A DNA stretch of 64,000 bases from Candidatus Litorirhabdus singularis (GCF_026262625.1 NZ_SHNN01000002.1:1-64000), one strand, 5' to 3'. Positions 19,252 to 28,558 are shown, counted from the stretch's first letter. Translations and numbers: made by a program. The notes: generated by a model not told the origin, from the letters alone.

Positions 19252-21846
19252 ATGAAAAGCGCTGAGATTCGTGAGGCCTTTCTGGCCTATTTTGAAGAGC
19301 AAGGCCACACCCGTGTGGCGAGCAGTTCACTGGTGCCCGCAGACGACCCGACGCTGCTGTTTACCAACGCCGGAATGAACCAGTTCAAGGATACTTTTCT
19401 GGGGCGGGACCCGCGTGCTTATAATCGAGCTACCAGCAGCCAGCGCTGTGTGCGCGCGGGTGGCAAGCATAATGATCTGGAAAACGTGGGCTATACCGCG
19501 CGCCATCACACTTTTTTCGAGATGCTGGGTAATTTCAGCTTCGGCGATTATTTTAAGCGTGAAGCCATACAATATTGCTGGGAGTTTCTGACCGTCACCC
19601 TCGGGTTGCCGGCTGAGAAGCTGTGGATCACGGTGCATGTCTCCGATGACGAAGCGGCTGACATTTGGATTAACGAGGTGGGTGTCAGCCCCGATCGCTT
19701 ATCACGCCTGGACGAAGACAATTTTTGGCAGATGGGTGATACCGGGCCCTGCGGACCAAGCTCAGAAGTGTTCTATGACCATGGTGCTGAAGTGCCGGGT
19801 GGGCCACCCGGCTCGGAAGATGATGATCTGGATCGCTATATCGAAATTTGGAACCTGGTGTTCATGCAGTACAACCGCGATAGCCAGGGCAATATGGAGC
19901 CCTTACCGGCGCCATCGGTGGATACCGGCATGGGATTGGAGCGCGTTGCGGCGGTTATGCAAGGCGTGCACACCAACTACGAAATAGACCTGTTTCAAAA
20001 CCTGCTGAAAGCAGCGGCTGAGGTGCTCAGCCTGGATTCGCTAGAACACAATTCTATGAATGTGATTGTCGATCATATTCGGTCCTGTGCCTTTTTGGTG
20101 CTAGACGGCGTGCTGCCTGGCAATGAAGGCCGCGGTTACGTGCTGCGACGCATCGTGCGGCGGGCGATTCGACATGGTAATAAATTGGGTGCCCGGCAGC
20201 CGTTCTTTCACAAGCTGGTGGGGCCGTTGGCACGAGAAATGGGCGCTGCCTATCCTGACCTGCTCAAGGAACAAGCGCGGATCGAGAAAGCGTTGTTGGC
20301 GGAAGAAGAGCAGTTTGCAAAAACCCTGGATAATGGCATGGGTATGTTGGAAGAAGCGCTGACCGATCTGCCGGGGTCTGAAATTCCAGGTGCGGTGGTG
20401 TTCAAGCTTTATGATACCTACGGTTTCCCGGTTGACCTGACCAACGATATTGCACGAGAACGAGGTCTGAGCCTGGATATGCCCGGCTACGATGCGGCAA
20501 TGGCTGAGCAGCGCAGACGTTCGCAGGAGTCAGGCAGTTTCAGCATCGACTACAACGATGCGCTGGAGCTGGAAGGCAGTACTGAGTTTACCGGGTACGA
20601 CGCTCTGGCCGGTGCTGGCACGGTAACGGCTTTGTTGAGCGATGGCGAGATAGTGGAGAGCATCCGCGCGGGAGATAACGCGGTGGTGGTGCTGGATCGT
20701 ACACCGTTCTATGCGGAATCTGGCGGCCAGGTGGGTGACAGTGGTTACCTGACTGCTGCAGACATCAATTTTGAAGTAGCAACTACCCGCAAGGGCGGTA
20801 ATCAACACCTGCACCATGGTGTGTTGCAGCAAGGTAGTATCAGTGTGGGCGATACACTGACCACAGAGGTTAGCGCCGAAGTTCGCGAAGCAACGGCTTT
20901 GAATCACTCTGCTACGCATTTGTTACATGCGGCTTTGCGACAGGTGTTGGGTGACCATGTGGCTCAGAAGGGCAGCCTGGTGGACGCCCAGCGACTGCGC
21001 TTTGACTTTTCTCATGGCGAGGCCGTAAGCGCTGAGCAGATCAAGCAAATTGAGGCTATCGTCAATACACAGGTCCGCACTAACACTGCAGTAGAGACTC
21101 AGGTTACCGATATGGACAGCGCTGTCGCTGCCGGAGCCATGGCGTTATTCGGTGAGAAGTATGGCGATGAAGTGCGGGTATTGAGTATGGGCGATGGGTT
21201 TTCTGTCGAACTCTGCGGCGGCACCCACGTCACTCGCACGGGTGATATTGGATTGCTGCGCATTACCTCAGAGTCGGGAATTTCGGCAGGAGTGCGCCGC
21301 ATTGAGGCCGTCACGGGAGCTTCTGCGCTGGCAGCAATGGATGAAGCTGAAGCGCGTCTTGCGGCAATCTGTGATGTCGTAAAAGGCAACTCCAGCAATG
21401 TCACCGATAAAGTGGCAGCGTTGCGTACAGAAAATCGTGAATTGGAAAAACAACTGGCTCAGCTGAAGCAGAAGCTTGCCAGCTCAGCGGGTGGCGATTT
21501 GGCCGGCGACGCGGTGGAAGTCGGTGGTTTCAAGGTGCTGGCGGCTAATGTGGCCGGCGCAGACGCGAAATCGCTGCGCGACACCATGGATCAACTCAAG
21601 AACAAGCTGGGCAGTGCGGTGATACTGCTGGCGGCCGTCGAGGATGACAAGATAGCCTTGAGCGCCGGTGTTACCAAAGATCTGACTGACCAGGTCAAAG
21701 CAGGTGATTTGATGCGTGAGTTTGCCGGGCGTTTGGGCGGTAAGGGCGGTGGTCGTCCTGATATGGCGCAAGGTGGTGGCAGCGATGTGGCGGGGCTGGA
21801 TGCCGCATTGGCGGCGGTACCTGAGTGGGTTCAGTCACAACTCTGA
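19252..21846 (+). CDS. alaS: Alanyl-tRNA synthetase
   Basis: 864 aa from the ATG at 19252. A longer frame from 19198 would run into the HIT gene and is rejected. Class II catalytic core with [14 protein letters not shown] and [16 protein letters not shown], editing domain with the zinc histidine motif [11 protein letters not shown] and [13 protein letters not shown], and the C-terminal C-Ala domain with [15 protein letters not shown]. It charges tRNA-Ala and clears mischarged Ser/Gly. It is followed by lysC, as in many gammaproteobacteria. Confidence 0.98.
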   Translation: MKSAEIREAFLAYFEEQGHTRVASSSLVPADDPTLLFTNAGMNQFKDTFLGRDPRAYNRATSSQRCVRAGGKHNDLENVGYTARHHTFFEMLGNFSFGDYFKREAIQYCWEFLTVTLGLPAEKLWITVHVSDDEAADIWINEVGVSPDRLSRLDEDNFWQMGDTGPCGPSSEVFYDHGAEVPGGPPGSEDDDLDRYIEIWNLVFMQYNRDSQGNMEPLPAPSVDTGMGLERVAAVMQGVHTNYEIDLFQNLLKAAAEVLSLDSLEHNSMNVIVDHIRSCAFLVLDGVLPGNEGRGYVLRRIVRRAIRHGNKLGARQPFFHKLVGPLAREMGAAYPDLLKEQARIEKALLAEEEQFAKTLDNGMGMLEEALTDLPGSEIPGAVVFKLYDTYGFPVDLTNDIARERGLSLDMPGYDAAMAEQRRRSQESGSFSIDYNDALELEGSTEFTGYDALAGAGTVTALLSDGEIVESIRAGDNAVVVLDRTPFYAESGGQVGDSGYLTAADINFEVATTRKGGNQHLHHGVLQQGSISVGDTLTTEVSAEVREATALNHSATHLLHAALRQVLGDHVAQKGSLVDAQRLRFDFSHGEAVSAEQIKQIEAIVNTQVRTNTAVETQVTDMDSAVAAGAMALFGEKYGDEVRVLSMGDGFSVELCGGTHVTRTGDIGLLRITSESGISAGVRRIEAVTGASALAAMDEAEARLAAICDVVKGNSSNVTDKVAALRTENRELEKQLAQLKQKLASSAGGDLAGDAVEVGGFKVLAANVAGADAKSLRDTMDQLKNKLGSAVILLAAVEDDKIALSAGVTKDLTDQVKAGDLMREFAGRLGGKGGGRPDMAQGGGSDVAGLDAALAAVPEWVQSQL

Positions 21847-21907
21847 GATCAGTGGCGCTGCGGCGCCCTTGGTATTTCTGACGGTTTAATTTCTGTTCAA
21901 TTTGGTG

Positions 21908-21947
21908 TTTAATACGCGCCCTTTCGTTGAGGCCTGCCTCAGCGAAA
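21908..21947 (+). promoter_or_regulatory. lysC promoter -10 and 5' leader hairpin
   Basis: TTTAAT (21908-21913) plus the shared AATACGCGCCCT (21911-21922) looks like a -10 with a GC-rich discriminator. Immediately after it, 21922-21933 and 21936-21947 form a 12-bp stem with a 2-nt loop (TTTCGTTGAGGC / GCCTCAGCGAAA, one G-U pair). The hairpin would sit at the very 5' end of the lysC mRNA, 25 nt before the ATG. It is too short for a lysine riboswitch. A smaller hairpin (21854-21867) directly after alaS lacks a T run. Confidence 0.45.
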
Positions 21948-21972
21948 CAATTACTATAGATTTCATGGTGTT

Positions 21973-23214
21973 ATGAGCCTAATTGTACAAAAATTTGGTG
22001 GTACCTCGGTCGGTTCTATTGAGAAAATAGAAGCCGTGGCCGATAAAGTGGAACGTTTTCGCAAGGACGGCCATCAGCTCGTGATTGTGGTGTCGGCGAT
22101 GAGCGGTGAAACCAATCGCCTGATTGGTTTGGCTCAGGAAATTTCAGCATCCCCGACACTCCGCGAAATGGACGTTTTGGTGAGCACGGGCGAGCAGGTC
22201 ACAACAGCCCTGCTTAGCATGGCGCTGAACAAGCGCGGGATACCGGCGAAGTCTTATAATGGCAGCCAGGTGCGTATTCTGACCGACGACGCACATACCA
22301 AGGCACGTATACGCGAAATTGATGATCAACGCCTGCGCGGCGACCTTGATGCGGGCTATGTGCTGGTTGTGGCCGGGTTTCAGGGTGTCGACGAGAATGG
22401 CAACATCACCACGTTGGGGCGGGGTGGTTCAGACACCACTGCGGTCGCACTGGCAGCGGCGCTGACAGCTGATGAATGCCAAATTTATACTGATGTTGAC
22501 GGGGTTTATACCACTGACCCACGCATGGTGGACGGCGCCCGCCGCCTCGATTCAGTGACTTTTGAAGAAATGCTGGAAATGGCCAGTATGGGCTCCAAGG
22601 TCTTGCAAATAAGAGCGGTAGAGTTTGCAGGTAAGTACAAAGTGCCACTGCGCGTCCTGCATAGCTTTCAGGATGGCCCCGGTACATTGATCAGAGTAGA
22701 GGACGAAACTGATATGGAAACGCCTACGATTGCCGGTATAGCCTTTACTCGGGACGAAGCCAAGTTGACCGTGCTGGGAGTACCTGACACCCCTGGAGTT
22801 GCGCACAAGATACTGGGACCTATAGGTGCGGCGAACATTGAAGTCGACGTTATCGTACAAAATGTCTCGATTGATGGCAGTACTGATTTTACCTTCACCG
22901 TGCATCGCGATGAGATGGAACGTGCCAAGGGAATACTGGACAGGATTGCCGCGGAGCTTAATGCCCGTGAAGTGATCGCTGATGATAAGATCGCCAAAGT
23001 GAGTCTGGTAGGCGTGGGTATGCGTTCGCATGCTGGTGTTGCCAGTCAGATGTTTGAGGCACTGGCAGACGTGGCAATCAATATACAGATGATCACCACT
23101 TCGGAAATCAAGATATCGGTCGTCATTGATGAAAAGTTTCTGGAGTTAGCCGTGCGCTCACTGCACTCCGTATTTGAGTTGGAAGTGGAACCTACCGGCG
23201 TTGTTGTTGACTAA
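21973..23214 (+). CDS. lysC: Aspartate kinase
   Basis: Phosphorylates aspartate, the first step to lysine, threonine, methionine and diaminopimelate. 413 aa, monofunctional. Kinase motif KFGGTSVG at the N terminus, SGETNRL, and GRGGSDTTAVALAA; two ACT domains follow (about residues 265-410) for feedback by lysine/threonine. The alaS-lysC-csrA order is conserved in gammaproteobacteria. A hairpin lies at the predicted 5' end of its transcript. Confidence 0.97.
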   Translation: MSLIVQKFGGTSVGSIEKIEAVADKVERFRKDGHQLVIVVSAMSGETNRLIGLAQEISASPTLREMDVLVSTGEQVTTALLSMALNKRGIPAKSYNGSQVRILTDDAHTKARIREIDDQRLRGDLDAGYVLVVAGFQGVDENGNITTLGRGGSDTTAVALAAALTADECQIYTDVDGVYTTDPRMVDGARRLDSVTFEEMLEMASMGSKVLQIRAVEFAGKYKVPLRVLHSFQDGPGTLIRVEDETDMETPTIAGIAFTRDEAKLTVLGVPDTPGVAHKILGPIGAANIEVDVIVQNVSIDGSTDFTFTVHRDEMERAKGILDRIAAELNAREVIADDKIAKVSLVGVGMRSHAGVASQMFEALADVAINIQMITTSEIKISVVIDEKFLELAVRSLHSVFELEVEPTGVVVD

Positions 23215-23360
23215 TTAGTAAGTGTTAGTTTATATACTTGCTTTTACAGTGATGTGCACGATACTTAAGGCACATTTTTAATTTATTCGTCTGCGATGAT
23301 CGCATTGGAAGCAGGGCTGCCGTTGGCAGACGCAGTCACTACAGAATACAGGACCAAGAC

Positions 23361-23549
23361 ATGCTTATACTCACACGACGCGTCGGTGAAACACTGATGG
23401 TAGGGGATGAGGTTACCGTAACTGTGCTTGGCGTAAAGGGTAATCAGGTTCGTCTGGGGGTAAATGCTCCCAAGCACGTGGCTGTACATCGCGAAGAAAT
23501 ATACAACCGTATTCAGGACGAAGACGAATCAGACGATAAGCCCGAATAA
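23361..23549 (+). CDS. csrA: Carbon storage regulator CsrA
   Basis: 62-aa RNA-binding global regulator that blocks ribosome binding at GGA motifs. The core [25 protein letters not shown] and the RNA-binding HREEIY (R and E near 44-46) are intact. ATG is preceded by CAGGACCAAG. It lies between lysC and tRNA-Ser, as is usual. The C-terminal acidic tail is longer than the core needs, but such tails vary. Confidence 0.98.
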   Translation: MLILTRRVGETLMVGDEVTVTVLGVKGNQVRLGVNAPKHVAVHREEIYNRIQDEDESDDKPE

Positions 23550-23564
23550 TCCGACCTCTCGGCC

Positions 23565-23592
23565 TTTGATTTTCCCTCCATTGTGGTATTAT
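23565..23592 (+). promoter_or_regulatory. Promoter of the tRNA-Ser gene
   Basis: TTTGAT (23565-23570) and TATTAT (23587-23592) are spaced 16 bp, followed by a GC-rich discriminator (GCCGCGCT). The -10 ends 11 nt before the tRNA 5' end. The layout is typical of stringently controlled stable-RNA promoters. Confidence 0.6.
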
Positions 23593-23603
23593 GCCGCGCT
23601 TCT

Positions 23604-23694
23604 GGAGAGCTGGCCGAGTGGCTGAAGGCGCGCCCCTGCTAAGGGCGTATAGGCTAATACCCTATCGAGGGTTCGAATCCCTCGCTCTCCGCCA
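23604..23694 (+). tRNA. tRNA-Ser (anticodon GCU)
   Basis: 91 nt, class II with a long variable arm. The acceptor stem GGAGAGC (23604-23610) pairs with GCTCTCC (23684-23690), followed by discriminator G and encoded CCA. The anticodon stem CGCCC/GGGCG encloses loop CTGCTAA with anticodon GCT at 23638-23640. The T arm is GAGGGTTCGAATCCCTC. It reads AGC/AGU codons. The position after csrA is the conserved one. Its 3' end forms one arm of a 30-bp palindrome. Confidence 0.98.
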
Positions 23695-23748
23695 TACAAA
23701 CAAAAGACCCGGCCTAGTGCCGGGTTTTTTGTTTGTATGGCGGAGAGC
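23684..23748 (+). repeat. 30-bp palindrome formed by the tRNA 3' end and the terminator
   Basis: Arm 1 (23684-23713) starts at the tRNA acceptor strand and arm 2 (23719-23748) is its reverse complement with one mismatch. The loop is CTAGT. The core (23707-23725) is the tRNA terminator, and the outer part of arm 2 recreates the acceptor-stem sequence GGCGGAGAGC. The arms are far longer than a terminator needs. Confidence 0.9.
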
Positions 23749-23971
23749 TTTGGAGGTGCAGAACCAACCTTCGACAAACTGCGACGTAAGGAGCAGTTTG
23801 GCCGCCCGCAGCGTAGCGAGGACGCCCCGCAGGGGTCAGAACAGCCCTGAGGCTGGTCTGAGCAATCCCTCACAAAAGACCCGGCCTAGTGCCGTGCTTT
23901 TTGTTTGTATGGCGGAGAGCTTTGGAGGTGCAGAACCAACCTTCGACAAACTGCGACGCAAAGAGCAGTTT
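23700..23971 (+). repeat. Direct repeat, about 100 bp, period 172 bp, behind tRNA-Ser
   Basis: Copy 1 is 23700-23799 and copy 2 is 23872-23971. Each carries the terminator core, TTTGTATGGCGGAGAGC and a following stretch ending GAGCAGTTT. They differ at a few bases, including two in the terminator stem. Copy 2 is preceded by AATCCCTC, the same 8 bases that precede the acceptor strand in the tRNA, as if a tRNA-anchored segment had been duplicated and 16 bp lost. Confidence 0.85.
23707..23730 (+). terminator. Rho-independent terminator of tRNA-Ser
   Basis: ACCCGGC (23707-23713), loop CTAGT, GCCGGGT (23719-23725), then a T run. A strong 7-bp GC-rich stem. A second, weaker copy with mismatches sits at 23879-23902 in the duplicated segment. 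Confidence 0.85.
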
Positions 23972-23976
23972 CTGGC

Positions 23977-25047
23977 TTAAAGACCATTACTGGTCTGTAT
24001 GATCTCCTTGGAATTGGCGGGTAACGAAAACGCCACACCATCGGCGCCGATGGTGTAGTTCGGAAAAATATCTTCAGCGCCGTTCAGGTACAGCGTTTTC
24101 TGACCCGGAATGATAAGCGGCGGCACGATGTGATAGTAGAGCAGGTGGCCAACGTCGGCATCGCGGGCGGTCTCTGCAGCCTCTACCGGGCTGGCGTGAT
24201 AGTCCAGAATGTCGTGGGTAATCTTGGCGAGGATCTCGTTGCCATTTTTGTTAGCCGCCTCGTGCATCATATTCACCAGATTGGGCGCGAGTGCCTCGTG
24301 TACCAGCAGGTCGACTCCCTGCGCAAACTGTTCGATATTGGCATACTTCACGGTATCGCCAGTGATAAGGATCGTCCTGCCCTTGTAACTGAAGCGATAG
24401 CCGACAGCAGGCTCCACAGGAGCGTGCTCAACAGCGAGGGCTTCCACCTTAAGTTCGCCGTCATCGATAAGCGTCGCGAGCTCGCCCAAGGCAGGCTTGG
24501 TGAAGGGTTTGGCAACTAACCCAGCGCCGCTCAGTGGCGCTACACTGTCGCCGTGGTGTTCATTGCGATAGACGAAGTCTTGAGCGTAGGCCATGTTGAA
24601 GCCGTCAACAACGCGCTCTACGCCCACAGGGCCGTGAACGGGCAATGGTTGCTTGTTATCACCACCTGCCCAACGCAGTGTGGCTAGTTCGCCGAGGCCG
24701 TCTATGTGATCTGAGTGGAAATGGGTAAGGAATACGCCCTGCACATTGCCGGTCTGGTATCCCATGCGACCCAGATTGCGGGGACTGTCGGTGCCCACAT
24801 CGACGACAAAAAGCTGTTTGCCGGCAATGACCGCCACGCAGGGTCCAGACGCATTGGGTGAGGGTAGTGGGCCGCCAGCGCCACACAGCGCCAAGTGTAA
24901 GCCATCTTCAAGTTCCGTTACGCGGTCTGCCCCCAGGCGTGATTCCAGCCCTTTTTCTAATAACTGGGTCGCGATGGTAGCGCGCTGGGAGTAGGCGAGC
25001 ATGATGACTGCCAAAAGCGTCATTGAAAGTAAGATGGACCTTTTCAT
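23977..25047 (-). CDS. Exported MBL-fold metallohydrolase
   Basis: 356 aa with an N-terminal hydrophobic signal or anchor (ILLSMTLLAVIMLAYS). The metallo-beta-lactamase motif HFHSDHIDG, the later VEHAPVEP histidine, LITGDTVKY and the closing YYHIVPP supply the dinuclear metal ligands; the layout resembles RNase Z/arylsulfatase-like MBL enzymes. The start is the ATG at 25047, preceded by GGAG, and not the upstream in-frame ATG at 25071. A copy of the 19-bp operator motif lies 167 bp upstream (25214-25232), placing it in the putative regulon. Substrate unknown. Confidence 0.88.
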   Translation of the reverse strand: MKRSILLSMTLLAVIMLAYSQRATIATQLLEKGLESRLGADRVTELEDGLHLALCGAGGPLPSPNASGPCVAVIAGKQLFVVDVGTDSPRNLGRMGYQTGNVQGVFLTHFHSDHIDGLGELATLRWAGGDNKQPLPVHGPVGVERVVDGFNMAYAQDFVYRNEHHGDSVAPLSGAGLVAKPFTKPALGELATLIDDGELKVEALAVEHAPVEPAVGYRFSYKGRTILITGDTVKYANIEQFAQGVDLLVHEALAPNLVNMMHEAANKNGNEILAKITHDILDYHASPVEAAETARDADVGHLLYYHIVPPLIIPGQKTLYLNGAEDIFPNYTIGADGVAFSLPANSKEIIQTSNGL

Positions 25048-25213
25048 TTTGTCTACTCCTGAAGAATTCATCGAAAGCGCTGAGCTGATATCGAAGTATA
25101 TGTGTTAGCACCTACAATTGCGCGCCAGTTAGAGCAATCTGCATAAGCAGAGTACGTTACGGAGAGCTGGCTTTAAGGACTTTACTAGCAGCCAGGAAAT
25201 ATGTAAATATAAT

Positions 25214-25232
25214 ATGACATAGGTAGTGCCAA
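25214..25232 (-). promoter_or_regulatory. Operator site S0 of the WTGGCAC-N5-ATGYCRT regulon
   Basis: Read on the minus strand: TTGGCACTACCTATGTCAT. It matches the other four sites at all conserved positions. A TATAAT (25208-25213) touches its left edge. It lies between the MBL gene (start 25047) and the unknown gene at 25394, about 160 bp from each. Confidence 0.7.
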
Positions 25233-25348
25233 TATGCATGTTTGGCGAAATTGCTGTTGCGGTCTATCTGGAATTACTATTTTGCCTTGTGCTACCCGGA
25301 TAGATTTTCTATAGCTGGCGCTTTCAGGCTTGGTGGCATGATAGTTCT

Positions 25349-25385
25349 CTAGAGCTGACTAGAGCTGACTAGAGCTGACTAGAGC
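25349..25385 (+). repeat. Tandem 10-bp repeat, 3.7 copies
   Basis: CTAGAGCTGA is repeated perfectly three times and then breaks off, ending 8 bp before the next gene. The unit is close to one helical turn, so any bound protein would contact one face. Apart from this and operator S0, the stretch 25048-25393 shows no gene. Confidence 0.9.
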
Positions 25386-25393
25386 AGTGCTTA

Positions 25394-26095
25394 TTGGAGG
25401 ATGGGATAATTAGAAAGCTATTATTTTCAAGCGCAATGACGCTGATCGGAGCGTTCCTGTTGATATTCTGGCTGGGGTTCCTCTCTGCGCGCCCACCGTT
25501 GACTACCGACCCGGCTGCGCTTGCCGGTGATGGTAGCGTCCTCAATTACTGTGAACTTCCTCAACTGGATGGCAGTGGTAAACAGGCGGAGGATATTGCC
25601 AAGGGCAATACGCCCGGGTGTGCCTACAGCCACTTCCCCTTGCCTATTCTTGCCGAGTGCACTGAGCCCTTGCCAGCAGGTGCTGAGGATATCCGCGGGC
25701 TTTGGCACGCAGTGGAAGGCGCGCACAGGGGGCACGTAGAGCGAGTGGAGCAATGCGGCAGCCGAGTGGTTGTGACATCCTCGGGGATTATTCATGACTA
25801 CGGGCCTAACAGCAGCGCGGGTCTCAACACCAACGACACCGAGGGTGCTGTCTTATTCAGTGTTGGCGCAAGAGATTTCTGTATGCGGACCTCCGCCTCC
25901 ATGATCTGGGAGGAGGGGGTACTCAACTTCTATGCCTTCGGCTGGGGGCCGAAAGTGGTAGCGCGCTATCTGGAAGGCGATCAGATGGTCTGGGAATACT
26001 TGGACGGCAGCATTAATCGAATGGAGCGGATTTGTTTGCTGCCTGAGGAGCACAAGATTCCAGCGCCTCGCGGCAGGCGCATATCATTGTTTTAG
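25394..26095 (+). CDS. Unknown membrane-anchored, Cys-containing protein
   Basis: About 233 aa. One N-terminal hydrophobic segment (about residues 13-31) followed by a soluble domain with several cysteines (YCELP, PGCAYSH, LAECTEP, EQCGS, DFCMRT, RICLL), which fits a periplasmic domain with disulfides. No family recognised. The only usual start in frame upstream is TTG at 25394, but a good GGAGG (25396-25400) lies inside the frame just after it and points to ATA/ATT at 25406-25411; the next ATG is 25436. The true start is undecided. It is downstream of operator S0 and the 10-bp repeats. Confidence 0.65.
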   Translation: MEDGIIRKLLFSSAMTLIGAFLLIFWLGFLSARPPLTTDPAALAGDGSVLNYCELPQLDGSGKQAEDIAKGNTPGCAYSHFPLPILAECTEPLPAGAEDIRGLWHAVEGAHRGHVERVEQCGSRVVVTSSGIIHDYGPNSSAGLNTNDTEGAVLFSVGARDFCMRTSASMIWEEGVLNFYAFGWGPKVVARYLEGDQMVWEYLDGSINRMERICLLPEEHKIPAPRGRRISLF

Positions 26096-26182
26096 TGTAA
26101 GCCCTTGGTCGTCATAACACTGGACGCAAGTCCAACTCGATTATCGGCTTCTTGTAGGTGGCTTGTCGGCTGAAAAGTCAGG

Positions 26183-27784
26183 CTATTTTCGAATAAAGCC
26201 TTCATAACCATTGGCGACAGCTGAATCACACAGCTCGGCAAAGCGCGGGAACCCACCCACATAAATCATAAATCCGCCTTTCTTGCCCTCAATGTTTTTG
26301 CCGTTGTACCAGGAGTCAGCAAACTTGTGCAGCGATTGTTCTGACACCATGTCGACTTCCTCAGCCCACTGCTGCTCAGCCTGCTCGGTTGCATCAATGT
26401 GCACCAAGCCTTCATGCTCCATGCGATCGATGATATCGGCGGTCCAATTGACCTGCCACTCACCGGTGGTAATCATTTGAGCCTGAGCAGCCGGGGTTGA
26501 AGGGCCGTGAATCATAAACATATTGGGAAACCCGGAAACCATTGCGCCGAGATAGGTGGTAGGGCCCTCAGCCCACTTGTCGGTTAGGGTGGACTTGTTG
26601 CTGCCCTGAATATCTATGCGGGACATGGCGCCGGTAACTGCGTCAAAGCCGGTGGCGGTGATGATCACGTCCAGGTCGTAGTCTGCGCTCAAGGTACGCA
26701 GGCCTGATTCCGTAAATTCGGCAATAGGGGACTCTTTCACGTCTACCAGGGTTACATTGTCACGGTTATACATGTCGTAGTAACCATTGCCGATACACAG
26801 TCGCTTACCGCCGATGGGGTAGGTAGTTGGGCAGAGTGACGTGGCGGTTTCTGGGTTTTTCACTATTGAGCGGATTTTATCGCGTACGAATTCACAGACC
26901 AATTCATTGGCTGCGGCATTGGTCATCACGTCTCGAAATGCAAACAGCAGCTGAAAGGAGCTTTTTGAATTCCACGCCTGCTCAAGAATTTCTGCTTGCT
27001 GCTCTGGGCTGCATTCAGCAGCTGTTGCTGTCGGATACTCAATGATTGAAGCGCCGTAGGTCTGCAACATCTGTCTGCGACGATCTTCATAATTGGCTTT
27101 CCAGTCTTGTTCATAAGCCTGGTCAAGAGGTCTGTTTCCAGAGGGCATGCAAAACGCCGGGGTGCGTTGAAAGACCACTAGCTCTTGGGCCTGTTCAGCA
27201 ATAATCGGCATAGCCTGAATGCCGGTAGATCCGGTGCCGATAAAACCAACCCGCTTGCCAGCGAAATCAACGCCCTGTGCCGGCCATCTAGCCGTGTGAT
27301 AGATGTCGCCCTTAAACCTGTCTCGGCCTGGCCAGGGCGGCATGTTTGGAGCTGTCAGGCTGCCTGTGGCAGCAATAACATAACGGCACAGCAAATGATC
27401 GCCGTTGTCTGTGTAAACATGCCAACGATTCTCTACTTCATCAAATTGCATGCTTTTGACTGGGTTGGAAAAGCGGATATGCTCGCGCAGATCAAAACGG
27501 TCCGCGACGTGATTTGCATACCGCTCCAGATCTGGCTGGGCGGAGAAGTACTCTGGCCAGTGCCATTCCTGCTGCAGTTTTTCGTCGAAGCCATACGAAT
27601 ACTCAACGCTTTGAATATCCACCCGTGCTCCCGGGTATCGGTTCCAGTACCAGGTTCCACCCACGCCAGCGCCAGATTCAAGGCATACAACCTTGTAGTT
27701 GCGTAGGCGATGTATAGCGTACATTCCTGAGAAACCCGCACCTATAATCACAATATCTGCGTGTTCTACATTCTTATTGCTCAT
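26183..27784 (-). CDS. Flavin monooxygenase, Baeyer-Villiger type
   Basis: 533 aa FAD/NADPH enzyme that inserts oxygen next to a ketone. First Rossmann motif GAGFSG, then GGTWYWNRYPGARVD, the Baeyer-Villiger fingerprint FKGDIYHTARWP (F-x-G-x3-H-x3-W-P), and the NADPH motif GTGSTG. ATATGFD closes the core. It could open ring ketones of terpenoids or steroids. It starts with ATG and is divergent from the transporter remnant at 27961. The 176 bp between them holds no other gene. Confidence 0.93.
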   Translation of the reverse strand: MSNKNVEHADIVIIGAGFSGMYAIHRLRNYKVVCLESGAGVGGTWYWNRYPGARVDIQSVEYSYGFDEKLQQEWHWPEYFSAQPDLERYANHVADRFDLREHIRFSNPVKSMQFDEVENRWHVYTDNGDHLLCRYVIAATGSLTAPNMPPWPGRDRFKGDIYHTARWPAQGVDFAGKRVGFIGTGSTGIQAMPIIAEQAQELVVFQRTPAFCMPSGNRPLDQAYEQDWKANYEDRRRQMLQTYGASIIEYPTATAAECSPEQQAEILEQAWNSKSSFQLLFAFRDVMTNAAANELVCEFVRDKIRSIVKNPETATSLCPTTYPIGGKRLCIGNGYYDMYNRDNVTLVDVKESPIAEFTESGLRTLSADYDLDVIITATGFDAVTGAMSRIDIQGSNKSTLTDKWAEGPTTYLGAMVSGFPNMFMIHGPSTPAAQAQMITTGEWQVNWTADIIDRMEHEGLVHIDATEQAEQQWAEEVDMVSEQSLHKFADSWYNGKNIEGKKGGFMIYVGGFPRFAELCDSAVANGYEGFIRK

Positions 27785-27960
27785 AAAAATCCCGGGGCAG
27801 GTCGTTAGGCCTGAATAAGTAATACCAAACGTAATGGCGAAGATGCCTGCTGCGTTTTGGCGGTCTTAAACAAGAATAGCAATGGACCCTGTCAGATACC
27901 ACAGGGGCGCGATCACCTTGCGCTGACTGCAGGACGGACTTCATTCAGCCGGGGTCGTCA

Positions 27961-28515
27961 TTGGTTCGGTGCAACACGGGGCAGAGAAACGGAAGCAGGC
28001 ACTACCTCAAGGCCACACGATATTTCACGGTCGCCTGGGGTGCTTTTATTGTGGTGCCGGCCTTGATGTTCATATCCAGTGAAGGCTCTGTGCTGGAAAT
28101 TCTAAGTAAGATTGGATCGTTTTTTGTCGGCGCAAAACTCGGTTGCTACGGGCTGGGTTTTTACTCCAAGCATGCGACTGAAAGAGGCGTTCTGATTGGC
28201 GTGGCGGCAGGCTTTATCAGCTTGTGGGCATTGGAAGTATGGGCCGATGTGGCCTGGCCGTGGTATTGCGCTATTGGTGGGTTTGTCACCGTCGCCGTTG
28301 GCTGGGCTGCGAGTGTGCTTCTGGACGGCTGGCAGCAACACTACCATCCATACACAGTAAAGGGTCAGGCAACTTTATTTGCTGAGGAAAATCGACCTCT
28401 GAAACAGGATGGTTGGTATCTACTACCAGGCAAGGTTGATCCGTGGGCGTATGGATTGCTAGTCTTTTTTGTATTGAGCCTATTGGGATTATGGCTATTT
28501 CAATATCTGATCTGA
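27961..28515 (+). pseudogene. C-terminal remnant of a sodium:solute symporter (SSS family)
   Basis: 184 codons. HYLKATRYFTVAWG, the following KIGSFFVGAKLGCYGLGF, and AWPWYCAIGGFVTVAVGW match the last four transmembrane segments of SSS transporters, ending with the usual GWYLLPGKVDPWAYG tail and final TM. Roughly the first 350 residues are missing: upstream is only a 176-bp gap to the divergent monooxygenase. No Shine-Dalgarno is visible before the first TTG. It is best read as a truncated gene left by rearrangement. Family assignment is from pattern memory. Confidence 0.7.
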
Positions 28516-28558
28516 TGCCCTATGTTATTGCATCAAAGTATCGAATAAGTTGCGCGCG

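Noticed and set aside
21847-21972. Lysine riboswitch before lysC
   Set aside because: The leader is too short and only one simple hairpin is present. The conserved multi-helix L-box core is missing.
23589-23873. Minus-strand frame with a GERGIRTLD-like peptide
   Set aside because: It is the antisense translation of tRNA-Ser, a well-known false protein in databases. The plus-strand frame 23591-23980 is likewise tRNA plus repeat.
27857-28066. Frame overlapping the symporter remnant
   Set aside because: Different phase, arginine-rich composition and no Shine-Dalgarno; a shadow of the transporter remnant.
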